From the NCBI GenBank assembly GCA_964558485.1, contig CAZLED010000003.1:1-64000 (forward strand): 64,000 bases of DNA, in the 5' to 3' direction. The stretch comes from UMGS1696 sp964558485. GTDB lineage: Bacteria; Bacillota; Clostridia; Oscillospirales; CAG-272. The notes beneath the pieces were generated by a model, which had not been told where the DNA came from, ran no database searches, and saw only the letters and a list, made by a program, of their open reading frames with translations. Numbering within the stretch: position 1 is the stretch's first letter; every line of letters begins with the position of its first letter. Positions 32,863-41,097 of the stretch are shown here, one piece after another. The translations under genes and the position numbers were made by a program.

Positions 32863-34140
32863 TTATTTTCCCTGTGCCAGCTTGGCTTTTTCTCGTTCGG
32901 GCATGGGCTTTTCCGGGATCTCGCCGGCTTTTTCCAAGGCGATCTTGGTCAGCAGGGGACCGACCAGCTCATATACCAGCACGGCAAACAGGCAGATGTT
33001 CCGGATGATCACGCCTGCTTCGCCCAGACTCATGGCGGTCAGGGACATACCCAGAGATACACCGGCCTGGGGCAGCAGCGTGATACCCAGGTATTTCTGG
33101 ATCGCCGGCGAACAGTGGGTGAATTTGCAGGAGATGGCGGCACCGCTGATCTTCCCCATGGAGCGGAACAGGATGTATACCACACCGGCTAAGATGATGG
33201 CCCAATCGGCAAATACGTCAAAGTCCAGGTCCGAGCCGCTGAGCACGAAGAACAGCACCATCAGCGGCCCCGTCCAGCGATCGACTCTGTCCATCAGCTC
33301 TTCCGAGAAGTCACACAGGTTGCAGAATACCGTACCCATGGCCATGCACACCAGCAGCGACGAGAACCCAATGGTCACAGGGCCTACGGCAAAGTGCAGC
33401 TGGGACAGTGCCACGGACAGGAACACAAAGGTCACAGAAATGCTCAGTCGCTTGCTGCGGGAGTAGAAGAACTGCTCCGACCAATGGAAGGCAAGCCCGA
33501 TCAGTGCACCCAGCGCCAGCGATGCCACCACTTCGATCAGGGGATCCACCAGCACGGACACCATGTCTACCTGCCCGTTTTCCAGCGCTCTGGCGATACC
33601 AAAGGAAACGGCGAACACCACCAGACCCACCATGTCGTCCAGCGCCACCACCGGCAGCAGCACACGGGTCAGCGGTCCTTCTGCCTTGTACTGCTTGACC
33701 ACCATCAAGGTAGCAGCAGGAGCAGTGGCCGTAGCGATGGCACCCAGCGTGATGGCAGCAGACAGCGGCAGCTTATCCGGCATGATAAAATGTAAGATAC
33801 ACAGGGCAATGTCCACGAAGATGGTCGCCACTACCGCCTGGAACACGGCGATGACCACCACTTTTTTCCCCACCTGTTTCAGGGCTTCCACACGGAATTC
33901 GTTGCCCATGGTGAAGGCGATGAACCCCAGTGCCACGTCCGACAGGATCTTGAAGGATTCCACATTTTCCAGAGACGTAAAGCCGATGCCATCGATGCCC
34001 AGCCGACCCAGGCAGAAGGGACCGATCAGAATACCAGCCACCAGATAGGCAGTGACGGCAGGCAGATTCCATTTTTTGGTCACACGGGACATCATGAGCC
34101 CGGCAAACAGAGCGATAGACAGCGCAAGCAATGTCTGCAT
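32863..34140 (-). CDS. CPA2-family cation:proton antiporter (Kef/NapA-like)
   Basis: Polytopic membrane antiporter of 425 aa exchanging Na+ or K+ for H+. About 12-13 hydrophobic helices are seen. The conserved ion-site region is present as T-A-P-A-A-T-L-M-V-V followed by L-D-D-M-V-G-L-V-V-F, the double-Asp motif of the family. There is no C-terminal TrkA-N domain, unlike Kef proteins, so it ends in a short basic tail. A TTG at 34149 would add three residues; the ATG at 34140 with AAAGGG upstream is preferred. It has its own promoter at 34225-34253. Confidence 0.88.
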   Translation of the reverse strand: MQTLLALSIALFAGLMMSRVTKKWNLPAVTAYLVAGILIGPFCLGRLGIDGIGFTSLENVESFKILSDVALGFIAFTMGNEFRVEALKQVGKKVVVIAVFQAVVATIFVDIALCILHFIMPDKLPLSAAITLGAIATATAPAATLMVVKQYKAEGPLTRVLLPVVALDDMVGLVVFAVSFGIARALENGQVDMVSVLVDPLIEVVASLALGALIGLAFHWSEQFFYSRSKRLSISVTFVFLSVALSQLHFAVGPVTIGFSSLLVCMAMGTVFCNLCDFSEELMDRVDRWTGPLMVLFFVLSGSDLDFDVFADWAIILAGVVYILFRSMGKISGAAISCKFTHCSPAIQKYLGITLLPQAGVSLGMSLTAMSLGEAGVIIRNICLFAVLVYELVGPLLTKIALEKAGEIPEKPMPEREKAKLAQGK

Positions 34141-34224
34141 ACAAGTCAACCCTTTCCACTATAAAGATACAAAATTGTGATGTACAGGAAAATCGGCGAG
34201 ACAAAAACCCCGCCGCACAATAGT

Positions 34225-34253
34225 ATTGTACACTTTTTGCGCCGGTTTTGCAA
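34225..34253 (-). promoter_or_regulatory. Promoter of the antiporter gene
   Basis: Minus-strand TTGCAA (34253-34248), 17 bases, TACAAT (34230-34225), 85 bases before the start. Confidence 0.72.
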
Positions 34254-34326
34254 GAGGAAGAACAGGGAAAAATGTACAAAAATACAGCAGGGTTATAGGG
34301 AGATTGCACAAGAGCTGGTGCAACCA

Positions 34327-34364
34327 AAAACAGGATCTACCCCAAACGGAGTAGGTCCTGTTTT
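34327..34364. terminator. Terminator of the solute-binding protein cluster
   Basis: AAAACAGGATCTAC (34327-34340) pairs with GTAGGTCCTGTTTT (34351-34364), one G-T pair. It lies about 170 bases beyond the stop at 34531. Confidence 0.85.
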
Positions 34365-34380
34365 GTTCACATCATTCAGC

Positions 34381-34537
34381 CAACGGCAAGTTTAGACCAA
34401 AGAGCAGGCTGTATCGCTTCCGGTTTTCGCTTCACATTATTCCAACGGCAAGTTTATACTAAATATTGGAAAATTTACCGTCAGGGAAATTTTCAGGAGC
34501 AGGCTGTATCGCTTCCGGTTCAGCTTCACATTATTCC
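34381..34537. repeat. Imperfect tandem duplication at the 3' end of a solute-binding protein gene
   Basis: CAACGGCAAGTTTA(G/T)AC occurs at 34381 and 34444. GCAGGCTGTATCGCTTCCGG with a following TTCACATTATTCC block occurs at 34403-34443 and 34498-34537. The second copy overlaps the last codons of the gene ending at 34531, so the 3' end and its flank were duplicated. Confidence 0.75.
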
Positions 34538-36000
34538 TGCTCGGTTTTCTCTAGTGCTTCGTAGAACTTGTCGATGGTGGATTGCGCTGCTTGTTCGTTC
34601 TTGGCGTAGAAAGAAGCAAAGTCGGCAGAGTTTTGCTGGATCACAAGGTTGCCAACGGTGTAGAACAGGTTGTTGAACCCATTGGAAAAGCCAAAGTAGT
34701 TACCGCCGATCTCGTAGGCAATGGTGTCAAAGAGAATGTCCAACATATTCTTTGTGTCCTCGTCTCGTGCCAGCTTGCCGGACAAGGTCACATCGTAGAA
34801 GGTCGGAATGACTTCGTTTTCGCTTTCCCAAGAGAGGTATTCCAGCGTGGCTCCCACCATGTCCGGGTTCTGGATGGTCAGCGGGATGCACATGAGGTCG
34901 CCCCAATCCTGCGAGATGTAGTTTTCCTGCTCCTCGTCATATTTCGGATAGGGCAGGATCCCCACGTCGATCTCACAATCCCGGTACACGTCCGCCATGG
35001 TCACAGCACCCAGACGGAACAAAATGCGTCCCGTGTGCATCTGGATCATGTCTTCCTCGGCAAATCCATTGGGAATAAACACCGTACCGGGGTTGGAGAC
35101 CATTCTGTGCATGGATTCGATAATGTGAAAAGTCTTTTCCGTGTTCATGGCAAGCTGGATCTTCCCATCGTTGCCAAAGCGTGTGATGAATTGATCCGCA
35201 CCGGTCACAAAGGGAATGTATTTGGAGGTCTCGTCGGCGGTCACACCGGCAATGTCATCGTCCTTGGTGAATTGCCCGTCCCCATTGAGGTCCCGTGTGG
35301 CAGAGATCGCCATATCTACAAATTTGTCGATGGTCCACTTGCCTTCGTATACCAGCTCATAGGGATTGTCCATGTTGTTGTCTACGATCATTTCCTTGTT
35401 GAAGAAAACGGCATCGGGTGTGGGGATCACATAATCGGATACGCCATAGTAGGTGTTTTTCCCCAACCGCAGCATATCCATACGTTCCCGGTTCCACCAA
35501 TCCGCTGTCATATCAATATTGGGCAGGGTGTCCAGGTTGTACAGCATCCCGGTGGTCACCAGTTCGGCCACGCTTGCAATGCAGTGGATCAAGCACAGGT
35601 CGTACACATCGTCTCCGGCGGTCACGGTGTTCTTGATCTTATTCACCACCTCGGCGTATTTAAGATCCAATTCCTGTGCGATGTCCACGTTGAGAAATTC
35701 CTCCGTTTTGATCATACGGCTGAAAATGGCATCGTTCATGGCGTCCCCGTTGGCTTCTTCGGCAAATAGATAGTTGGAATGCCAGTCCCATGCGTTGATC
35801 AGGAAGTTAGCACCGCCAAAGTCCAGGTCTTCGGAAAGCCCGTGCATGGCTCGTGTCTCTTCGGGCTCGGTTTCGGTAACGGTGGTATCGGTGCCGGTGG
35901 TATCCGTATGGGTTGTGGTTTCGTCCTGTTCGGTTTTGCTGCAGGCTGCCATGGAAAGAAGCATAGCCATCAGCAGCAGGGCAGCGGTGATCTTTTTCAT
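34531..36000 (-). CDS. Extracellular solute-binding lipoprotein, paralogue 2
   Basis: Lipoprotein receptor of 489 aa, last of three tandem paralogues. Signal peptide plus lipobox S-M-A-A-C puts the lipid Cys at residue 20, followed by a Thr/Glu/Asp-rich linker and the shared E-D-L-D-F-G-G start of the binding domain. The body resembles family 1 sugar-binding proteins. The signal, linker and first domain residues are almost identical, also at DNA level, to the neighbour at 36190-37656, while later parts have diverged. AGAAGGG precedes the ATG. No ABC permease or ATPase lies nearby. The ligand is unknown, probably an oligosaccharide. Confidence 0.85.
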   Translation of the reverse strand: MKKITAALLLMAMLLSMAACSKTEQDETTTHTDTTGTDTTVTETEPEETRAMHGLSEDLDFGGANFLINAWDWHSNYLFAEEANGDAMNDAIFSRMIKTEEFLNVDIAQELDLKYAEVVNKIKNTVTAGDDVYDLCLIHCIASVAELVTTGMLYNLDTLPNIDMTADWWNRERMDMLRLGKNTYYGVSDYVIPTPDAVFFNKEMIVDNNMDNPYELVYEGKWTIDKFVDMAISATRDLNGDGQFTKDDDIAGVTADETSKYIPFVTGADQFITRFGNDGKIQLAMNTEKTFHIIESMHRMVSNPGTVFIPNGFAEEDMIQMHTGRILFRLGAVTMADVYRDCEIDVGILPYPKYDEEQENYISQDWGDLMCIPLTIQNPDMVGATLEYLSWESENEVIPTFYDVTLSGKLARDEDTKNMLDILFDTIAYEIGGNYFGFSNGFNNLFYTVGNLVIQQNSADFASFYAKNEQAAQSTIDKFYEALEKTEQE

Positions 36001-36051
36001 AAAAATCCCTTCTTTGATTCCAGCAGAATTTGTTCAAACGTCACTATAGCA

Positions 36052-36110
36052 TAAAATTGTGAACGGCTTTAGGGGGGGAGTGAATAAAAAATGAACAAAC
36101 GAAATCTTGT
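36052..36110 (-). promoter_or_regulatory. Conserved upstream block of solute-binding protein gene 2
   Basis: On the minus strand GTTCATTTTTTATTCACT, a C7 tract, CCGTTCACAATTTT and a TGC-TATAGT -10 are in line. The same order occurs at 37712-37770 upstream of paralogue 3, with TATACT. No good -35 is present, so an activator binding the repeated GTTCA/TTCAC sites is likely. Confidence 0.5.
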
Positions 36111-36144
36111 GTATTTGCACAAAATTACACCTATATTTTTGTGC

Positions 36145-36181
36145 AAAAAAACACCGCCGATCCCCAATAGAATCAGCGGTG
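36145..36181 (-). terminator. Terminator of solute-binding protein gene 3
   Basis: Minus-strand CACCGCTGAT/ATCGGCGGTG stem followed by seven Ts, directly after the stop at 36190. Confidence 0.88.
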
Positions 36182-36189
36182 TGGTTATG

Positions 36190-37656
36190 TTAGCCTTCGA
36201 TTTTTTCAAGAGCTTCGTAGAACTTGTCGATAATAGCTGTTGCGGATTTTTCGTTCTTGGCGTAGAAAGAGGCAAAGTCAGCGGAGTCTTGCAGGATGAT
36301 CATGTTGCCGACTACGTAAAAGAGCTGGTTGAAGGCACCGGAGAATCCAAAGTAGTTGCCACCCACTTCATAGGCTACATTGGAAAAGAGCAGGTCGAGC
36401 ATATTCCGGGAGTCTTCGTCACGAGCCAGCTTGCCGGACAGGGTCACATCATAGTACGCCGGTACGACTTCGTTTTCGCTTTCCCAAGAGAGGTATTCGA
36501 TCGTTGCACCCACCATTTCGGTCTGCTGGATGGTCAGCGGAATGCACATCAGCGAACCGCCATCGTTGGAGATGTAGTTTTCCTGGGCTTCATCATACTT
36601 CGGGTACGGCAGGAAACCAACGTCCACTTCACAGTCTCTGTACACGTCTGCATCCGTGATCACGCCCAGTCGGAACAAAATGCGACCGGTGTCCATCTGC
36701 ACCATGTCTTCCTCTGCCATCCCATCCGGTACGAATACGGCACTGGCGGTGTTGATCATATTGTAGAGGACCTCCAAAATGTGGAAGGTCTTCTCCGTGT
36801 ACATATCCAGCTTCCGTCGTCCATCGGCTGTGGCAGAGGTCAAAAATTGTCCGGCAGCGGTCATAAACGGTACGTATTTGGAGTACTCGTTGCAGGTCAT
36901 GCCCCAAACGTCATCGTCCTTGGTGTATTGTCCATCGCCGTTCACGTCACGGGATACGGTCAGGCACATATTCGAAAACTTGTCCAGTGTCCATTTTCCT
37001 TCGTATACCAGCTCGTAGGGGTTCTCCATGTTGTTGTCCACGATCAATTCCTTGTTGAAGAAGATCGCATTCGGCGTGGGGATCACGTAATCGGATACGC
37101 CATAGTAGGTGTTCTTGCCCAGCCGCAGCATATCCATACGGTCACGGTTCCACCATTCCGCATCCAGATCCACGTTGGGCAGGATATCAAAATTGTACAG
37201 CATCCCTCTGGAGACCAGCTCCGACACACTGGCCATGCTGTGGATCAGACACAGGTCGTACACATCGTCTCCGGCGGTCACGGTGTTCTTGATCTTGTTT
37301 ACCACCTCGGCGTATTTCGGCTCCAGTTCCTGCACGATCTTGACGTTCAGAAATTCTTCCGTTTTGATCTTCCGATTGTACAGGGCATCGTTCATGGCAT
37401 CCCCGGTAGCTTCTTCCGCAAACTGATAATTGGAATGCCAGTCTCGTGCGTTGATATTGAATTCCTCGCCGCCAAAGTCCAAGTCTTCGGAAAGCCCGTG
37501 CATGGGTCGGGTCTCCTCGGGCTCGGTTTCGGTAACGGTGGTATCGGTGCCGGTGGTATCCGCATGGGTTGTGGTTTCGTCCTGTTCGGTTTTGCTGCAG
37601 GCTGCCAACGAAGCCAGCATAGCTACGAGCAGCAGGACGGCAGTGACTCTTTTCAT
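36190..37656 (-). CDS. Extracellular solute-binding lipoprotein, paralogue 3
   Basis: Lipoprotein receptor of 488 aa, middle of the tandem trio. The frame is open to 37782, but the ATG at 37656 with AGGAGG upstream begins a proper signal peptide (M-K-R-V-T-A) and lipobox S-L-A-A-C. The S-K-T-E-Q-D-E-T-T-T linker and E-D-L-D-F-G-G motif are shared with paralogue 2. The rest aligns over its full length with the other two, including G-K-W-T-L-D-K-F and N-T-Y-Y-G-V-S-D-Y-V-I-P-T-P. It has its own upstream block and terminator, so the three genes seem separately regulated. No transporter subunits adjoin. Confidence 0.86.
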   Translation of the reverse strand: MKRVTAVLLLVAMLASLAACSKTEQDETTTHADTTGTDTTVTETEPEETRPMHGLSEDLDFGGEEFNINARDWHSNYQFAEEATGDAMNDALYNRKIKTEEFLNVKIVQELEPKYAEVVNKIKNTVTAGDDVYDLCLIHSMASVSELVSRGMLYNFDILPNVDLDAEWWNRDRMDMLRLGKNTYYGVSDYVIPTPNAIFFNKELIVDNNMENPYELVYEGKWTLDKFSNMCLTVSRDVNGDGQYTKDDDVWGMTCNEYSKYVPFMTAAGQFLTSATADGRRKLDMYTEKTFHILEVLYNMINTASAVFVPDGMAEEDMVQMDTGRILFRLGVITDADVYRDCEVDVGFLPYPKYDEAQENYISNDGGSLMCIPLTIQQTEMVGATIEYLSWESENEVVPAYYDVTLSGKLARDEDSRNMLDLLFSNVAYEVGGNYFGFSGAFNQLFYVVGNMIILQDSADFASFYAKNEKSATAIIDKFYEALEKIEG

Positions 37657-37711
37657 AGTGGGATCCTCCTGTATTTTATTGCGCCCCAGTGTAGTGGCAT
37701 CAGTATACCGC

Positions 37712-37770
37712 AAAATTGTGAACGGTTCTCGGGGGGGTAGTGAATAAAAAATGAACACGAGAAATCTTGT
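37712..37770 (-). promoter_or_regulatory. Conserved upstream block of solute-binding protein gene 3
   Basis: Near-copy of 36052-36110: GTTCATTTTTTATTCACT, C7, CCGTTCACAATTTT, then TATACT. Activator-dependent promoter inferred. Confidence 0.5.
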
Positions 37771-37811
37771 AGATATGCCCAAATTTCATCGGGATATCTT
37801 CTATTTTTGTG

Positions 37812-37861
37812 CAAAAAAACACCGCTCGTTGGGGAAGCGTTGGTTTTCCAACAAAGCGGTG
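37812..37861 (-). terminator. Terminator of solute-binding protein gene 4
   Basis: Minus-strand CACCGCT..GTTGG/CCAACGAGCGGTG stem and a seven-T run, just after the stop at 37876. Confidence 0.88.
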
Positions 37862-37875
37862 TGGGTTGGCAGCGG

Positions 37876-39345
37876 TCAGCCTTCGATCTTTTCCAGACCC
37901 TTGTAGAAGGAATCGATGGTGGACATGGCCGATTTTTCTTGCTTGGCGTACCAGGAGGCAAAGTCGCCGGTACTGTTGATCACCAGCTCGGCGATGGGGT
38001 TGTACATGGAGCTGAACCCACTGGAGAAGGCGAAGTAGTTGACGCCTACCTCATAGGCGATGGTGTCGAACAAAATGTCGATCATGGCACGGGAGTCTTC
38101 GTCTCTGGCCAGCTTGCCTGCCAGCAGCACATCGTAATAGGCCGGGATCACCGTGTCGGCACTGTACCAGGACAGCAGCTCCAGCACGGCACCCACCATG
38201 TCCGGATCCTGGATCGTGGCCGGTACTGCCATCAGACCACCCCAGTCCATGGAGATGTAATTCTCCTGTGCCGCATCGTACTTGGGATAGGGCAGGATCC
38301 CCACATCGATCTCGTAGTCCCGGAAGACCACGGCACCGGCAATGGTATCCAACCGGAACAACAGTCTGCCGGAATCAAATTCGAACTGGGCAGATTCATC
38401 CTCGGCCGTGGGCTTGAATACGGCACCGGCTTTATCCGTGAGCTTCTGCATCTTTTCGATGATGGAGATGGTCTTCTCCGTGTTCAGTGCCAGCTCTACC
38501 CGACCGCTGTCGTTCTTCTGGGTCAGGAACTGGTTACAGCCGGTCTGGATGCTCAGATACTTGGAGGTCTCCGTAGCGGACAGGCCGTAGTTGTCGGTGT
38601 CCGGATCCATTTGCCCGTCTCCGTTTACGTCTCTGGTGAAGGTCAGCGCCATATCGATCATGGTGTCCAGCGTCCATTTGCCTTCGTACACCAGCTCATA
38701 GGGATCCTCCATGCCGTAGTCCGTGACGATATTTTTGTTGAAATACACCGCATAGGGGCAGGGGATCATGTAGTCGGACACGCCAAAGTAGGTGTTCTTG
38801 CCCAGTCGCAGCACGTCCATTTGGGCCCGGTTCCACCAATCGGCAGTCAGATCCACATTGGGCAGGTTATCATAGTTGTACAGCATCCCACCGGTGACCA
38901 GCTCGGATACGCCCTGGATGCAGTGGAGCAGGACCAGCTGGTACACGTCGTCGCCGGCGCTGATGGCCTTTTTGGCTTCGGACACTACGTCAGCGATGTA
39001 TCCGGCATTGTATTGGGTCAGGTCCACGTTCAGATATTCCTCGGTTTGAATGGTACGGGTGAAGATGGCATCGTTCATAGCGTCCCCGGTGGCTTCATCG
39101 GCAAAGAAATAGTATTGATAGCCCTGCCATTCCGGGTAGGCGATATTGAAGGTGGCGCCGCCAAAGTCCAGCGTATCCGGGATCTGGTGCATGGGTCTGG
39201 TCTCTTCTGTCTCGGTGACGGTGGTGTCGGTGGAAACGGCATTGGTGGTGTCTGCGGCGTTGGTGGTCTCTACCTCTGTTTGTCCACAAGCGGCCAGAGA
39301 GAGGAGCATCGAGAACAGCAGCAGGGTGACGGTGATCTTGCGCAT
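37876..39345 (-). CDS. Extracellular solute-binding lipoprotein, paralogue 4
   Basis: Lipoprotein receptor of 489 aa, first of the trio in transcription order. ATG at 39345 with GGAGG 8 bases upstream starts a signal peptide with lipobox S-L-A-A-C; upstream in-frame ATGs lack ribosome sites. A Thr/Asp/Glu linker leads to D-T-L-D-F-G-G. The domain contains G-K-W-T-L-D-T-M and N-T-Y-F-G-V-S-D-Y-M-I-P as in its paralogues. It follows the CBM9-like gene (39441-40253) on the same strand with only a terminator between, so partial read-through from that gene's promoter may express it. Confidence 0.86.
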   Translation of the reverse strand: MRKITVTLLLFSMLLSLAACGQTEVETTNAADTTNAVSTDTTVTETEETRPMHQIPDTLDFGGATFNIAYPEWQGYQYYFFADEATGDAMNDAIFTRTIQTEEYLNVDLTQYNAGYIADVVSEAKKAISAGDDVYQLVLLHCIQGVSELVTGGMLYNYDNLPNVDLTADWWNRAQMDVLRLGKNTYFGVSDYMIPCPYAVYFNKNIVTDYGMEDPYELVYEGKWTLDTMIDMALTFTRDVNGDGQMDPDTDNYGLSATETSKYLSIQTGCNQFLTQKNDSGRVELALNTEKTISIIEKMQKLTDKAGAVFKPTAEDESAQFEFDSGRLLFRLDTIAGAVVFRDYEIDVGILPYPKYDAAQENYISMDWGGLMAVPATIQDPDMVGAVLELLSWYSADTVIPAYYDVLLAGKLARDEDSRAMIDILFDTIAYEVGVNYFAFSSGFSSMYNPIAELVINSTGDFASWYAKQEKSAMSTIDSFYKGLEKIEG

Positions 39346-39384
39346 GAAAGTATCCTCCATAAGTGAATGAATGGGGTCGGCGGA

Positions 39385-39413
39385 CAAAAAACTCCCGCAG
39401 GAAAAACGGGAGC
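39385..39413 (-). terminator. Terminator of the second CBM9-like gene
   Basis: Minus-strand CTCCCG/CGGGAG stem, T-rich loop, then TTTTTTG. Located 28 bases past the stop at 39441. Confidence 0.82.
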
Positions 39414-39440
39414 TTCTTGTTATAGAGAAAGGAGATGATT

Positions 39441-40253
39441 TTATCTCTTCTTGGAAACGGCGTAACCAGCGGCGGATACGATAGCAGCAACAGCGGCTAC
39501 GATACCGGCGTCGAAGGTCTGGGGAGCAGCAGGAGCTTCAACAGCAGCATCTACCACTTCAGCTTCGGTTTCAACGGGAGCTTCGGTCTCCGGTTCGGGA
39601 TAAGAAACCTCGTCGTCGGAGAAGGTCAGCGTGATGTCAGCAGCCTGAGAACCGGAAGCGTAACCGGTACCGGGGTGCGCATCGTGGGTGACCATATCGT
39701 TGACCTGCATGGACATATTGATGGTGCCGCCAACTTCCAGGTTTGCAACGGGCATAGCGTATTCTACGATGTAACCGTCGTCGGTCTCGGAGGTAGCGTA
39801 CTTGCAGTCAGCAGATTCGAAGGTGGGCGTGCCGTTTACGTTCTGTACAAAGAAGGTCAGACCGGTAGCTTCGGCGTGGGACTTCCACTTGCCGGAACCT
39901 TCGTCGTACCACAGCTCAGCGGCGTCGGCCTGCCAGTTGGTGGGGTTCGATTCGTAGACGTCGGCGCCAACGCTGATCACATCGGAGTCGGTAACAACAA
40001 CAGCAACATACAGATAGTCGTCGTCCCACAGGAAGTAGGAGGTAGCGGACATATCAACGTCACCGTCCCAGTCCCACTTGTGGAAAGCAGGGTTGCCCAG
40101 GGTCTGGGTAGCAGACTGGGTATAGATCTCGTCCAGTTCACCGTCCACAACGGGCGTACCCTTCAGCACATCGGTGGTGTCAGCGGCAGCAACAGGAGCG
40201 ATCATAGTAGCAGCCAGCATAGCGACCAGCAGCAGAGAAGCGAGTTTCTTCAT
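39441..40253 (-). CDS. Secreted CBM9-like surface protein with PQTFDAG C-terminal signal (second)
   Basis: Exported protein of 270 aa. After a signal peptide (cleaved near V-A-A-A), a CBM9-like beta domain starts T-P-V-V-D-G-E-L-D-E-I-Y and has a D-D-D-Y-L-Y-V-A-V-V-V-T-D strand and C-terminal I-N-M-S-M-Q-V-N-D, as in carbohydrate-binding family 9. A Glu/Ala/Pro linker (about 208-242) precedes P-Q-T-F-D-A-G, 16 hydrophobic residues and S-K-K-R. The terminal 28 residues are near identical to those at 8792-9718, though the domains differ. AGGAG lies upstream of the ATG. Sits at the head of the solute-binding protein cluster. Confidence 0.8.
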   Translation of the reverse strand: MKKLASLLLVAMLAATMIAPVAAADTTDVLKGTPVVDGELDEIYTQSATQTLGNPAFHKWDWDGDVDMSATSYFLWDDDYLYVAVVVTDSDVISVGADVYESNPTNWQADAAELWYDEGSGKWKSHAEATGLTFFVQNVNGTPTFESADCKYATSETDDGYIVEYAMPVANLEVGGTINMSMQVNDMVTHDAHPGTGYASGSQAADITLTFSDDEVSYPEPETEAPVETEAEVVDAAVEAPAAPQTFDAGIVAAVAAIVSAAGYAVSKKR

Positions 40254-40322
40254 AATAGTTGTCTCCTAATAATAGACATTTGTAATATGCAAGGCGATCG
40301 ACATCCACCTGGCTATGTCAGT

Positions 40323-40351
40323 ATTATATCATTTTTGTTAACATAAATCAA
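40323..40351 (-). promoter_or_regulatory. Promoter of the second CBM9-like gene
   Basis: Minus-strand TTGATT (40351-40346), 17 bases, TATAAT (40328-40323). Confidence 0.65.
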
Positions 40352-40499
40352 TGGTCATATACAACAAGATATCCAGTTTTTGTTTGTGTATAGTAGACAA
40401 AACACAGCTACAAATGTGGCGGACAGTTGAGGGGAATGGCGCATTTCCTTAATATAAAACCAAGGGTAGGTTGACATATAGGAAAACATGGTTACGTTT

Positions 40500-40837
40500 C
40501 CGGGTGTCGCTACAAGAACGATATTGTACGCCGAATGTAGGGCGGGATGACAACTACTTGACAGAACCAACAATTTGGTATTCAACATCCCGCCGTCGAA
40601 TGTGTTAGACCGTACGGTATGGGTATTGGGTACACGTTCGTCCTATATCAAAATGATTTTGTATCCCACATTGGTATCGGCTGCGCAAAATCTCAAATCA
40701 AAATGTACGTTTGCACAATACCAATATAATACAGACATAGACGTTCGGCGGCGGGATGTCGTCAGCCAAGAGTGATGAGAATACCAAGGGTAGGTCATCC
40801 CGCCCTACTTTCGTTTTACCAAAACCTTGTCGCATCA
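40500..40837. mobile_element. Palindromic intergenic repeat element, copy B
   Basis: Same family as 6414-6778 but inverted. The left flank (CGCTACAAGAACGATATTG, GTAGGGCGGGATGAC) matches the right end of copy A, and the right flank (CATCCCGCCCTAC, CGTTTTACCAAAACCTTG) matches its left end. ACCGTACGGTATGGGTATT in the centre is also shared. No coding content. Bases 40838-41072 to its right hold no gene; a GACTGCC/GGCAGTC hairpin lies near 41000. Confidence 0.7.
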
Positions 40838-41072
40838 AATCCCCATATCGGAATGCACAAAAGCGGTACGTCTGGGCAGCCTGATCAAAAAACGGGATTA
40901 CCAAAGCAAACGAGATTTTTCTGCTGATATCGCCCCTACAGTGAATAGTGGAGTTTTCCCAACTTCGCCGTAGGTGAATGTTGATTACCCTCTGAGGACT
41001 GCCTGTACAAGGCAGTCATTCCGATACTTATCGAAAAACAAAATTGGAACAAGCCAAACGCCAGTGGAATAC

Positions 41073-41097
41073 AAAAAAGGGGGTCAAGCCCCCTTTT
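41073..41097 (-). terminator. Terminator of the acyl-CoA synthetase gene
   Basis: AAAAGGGGG/CCCCCTTTTTT hairpin overlapping the stop codon at 41096-41098. Confidence 0.85.

Noticed and set aside
34141..34149. TTG start of the antiporter
   Set aside because: The ATG at 34140 has a proper AAAGGG ribosome site and starts the first membrane helix; the TTG adds only three residues.
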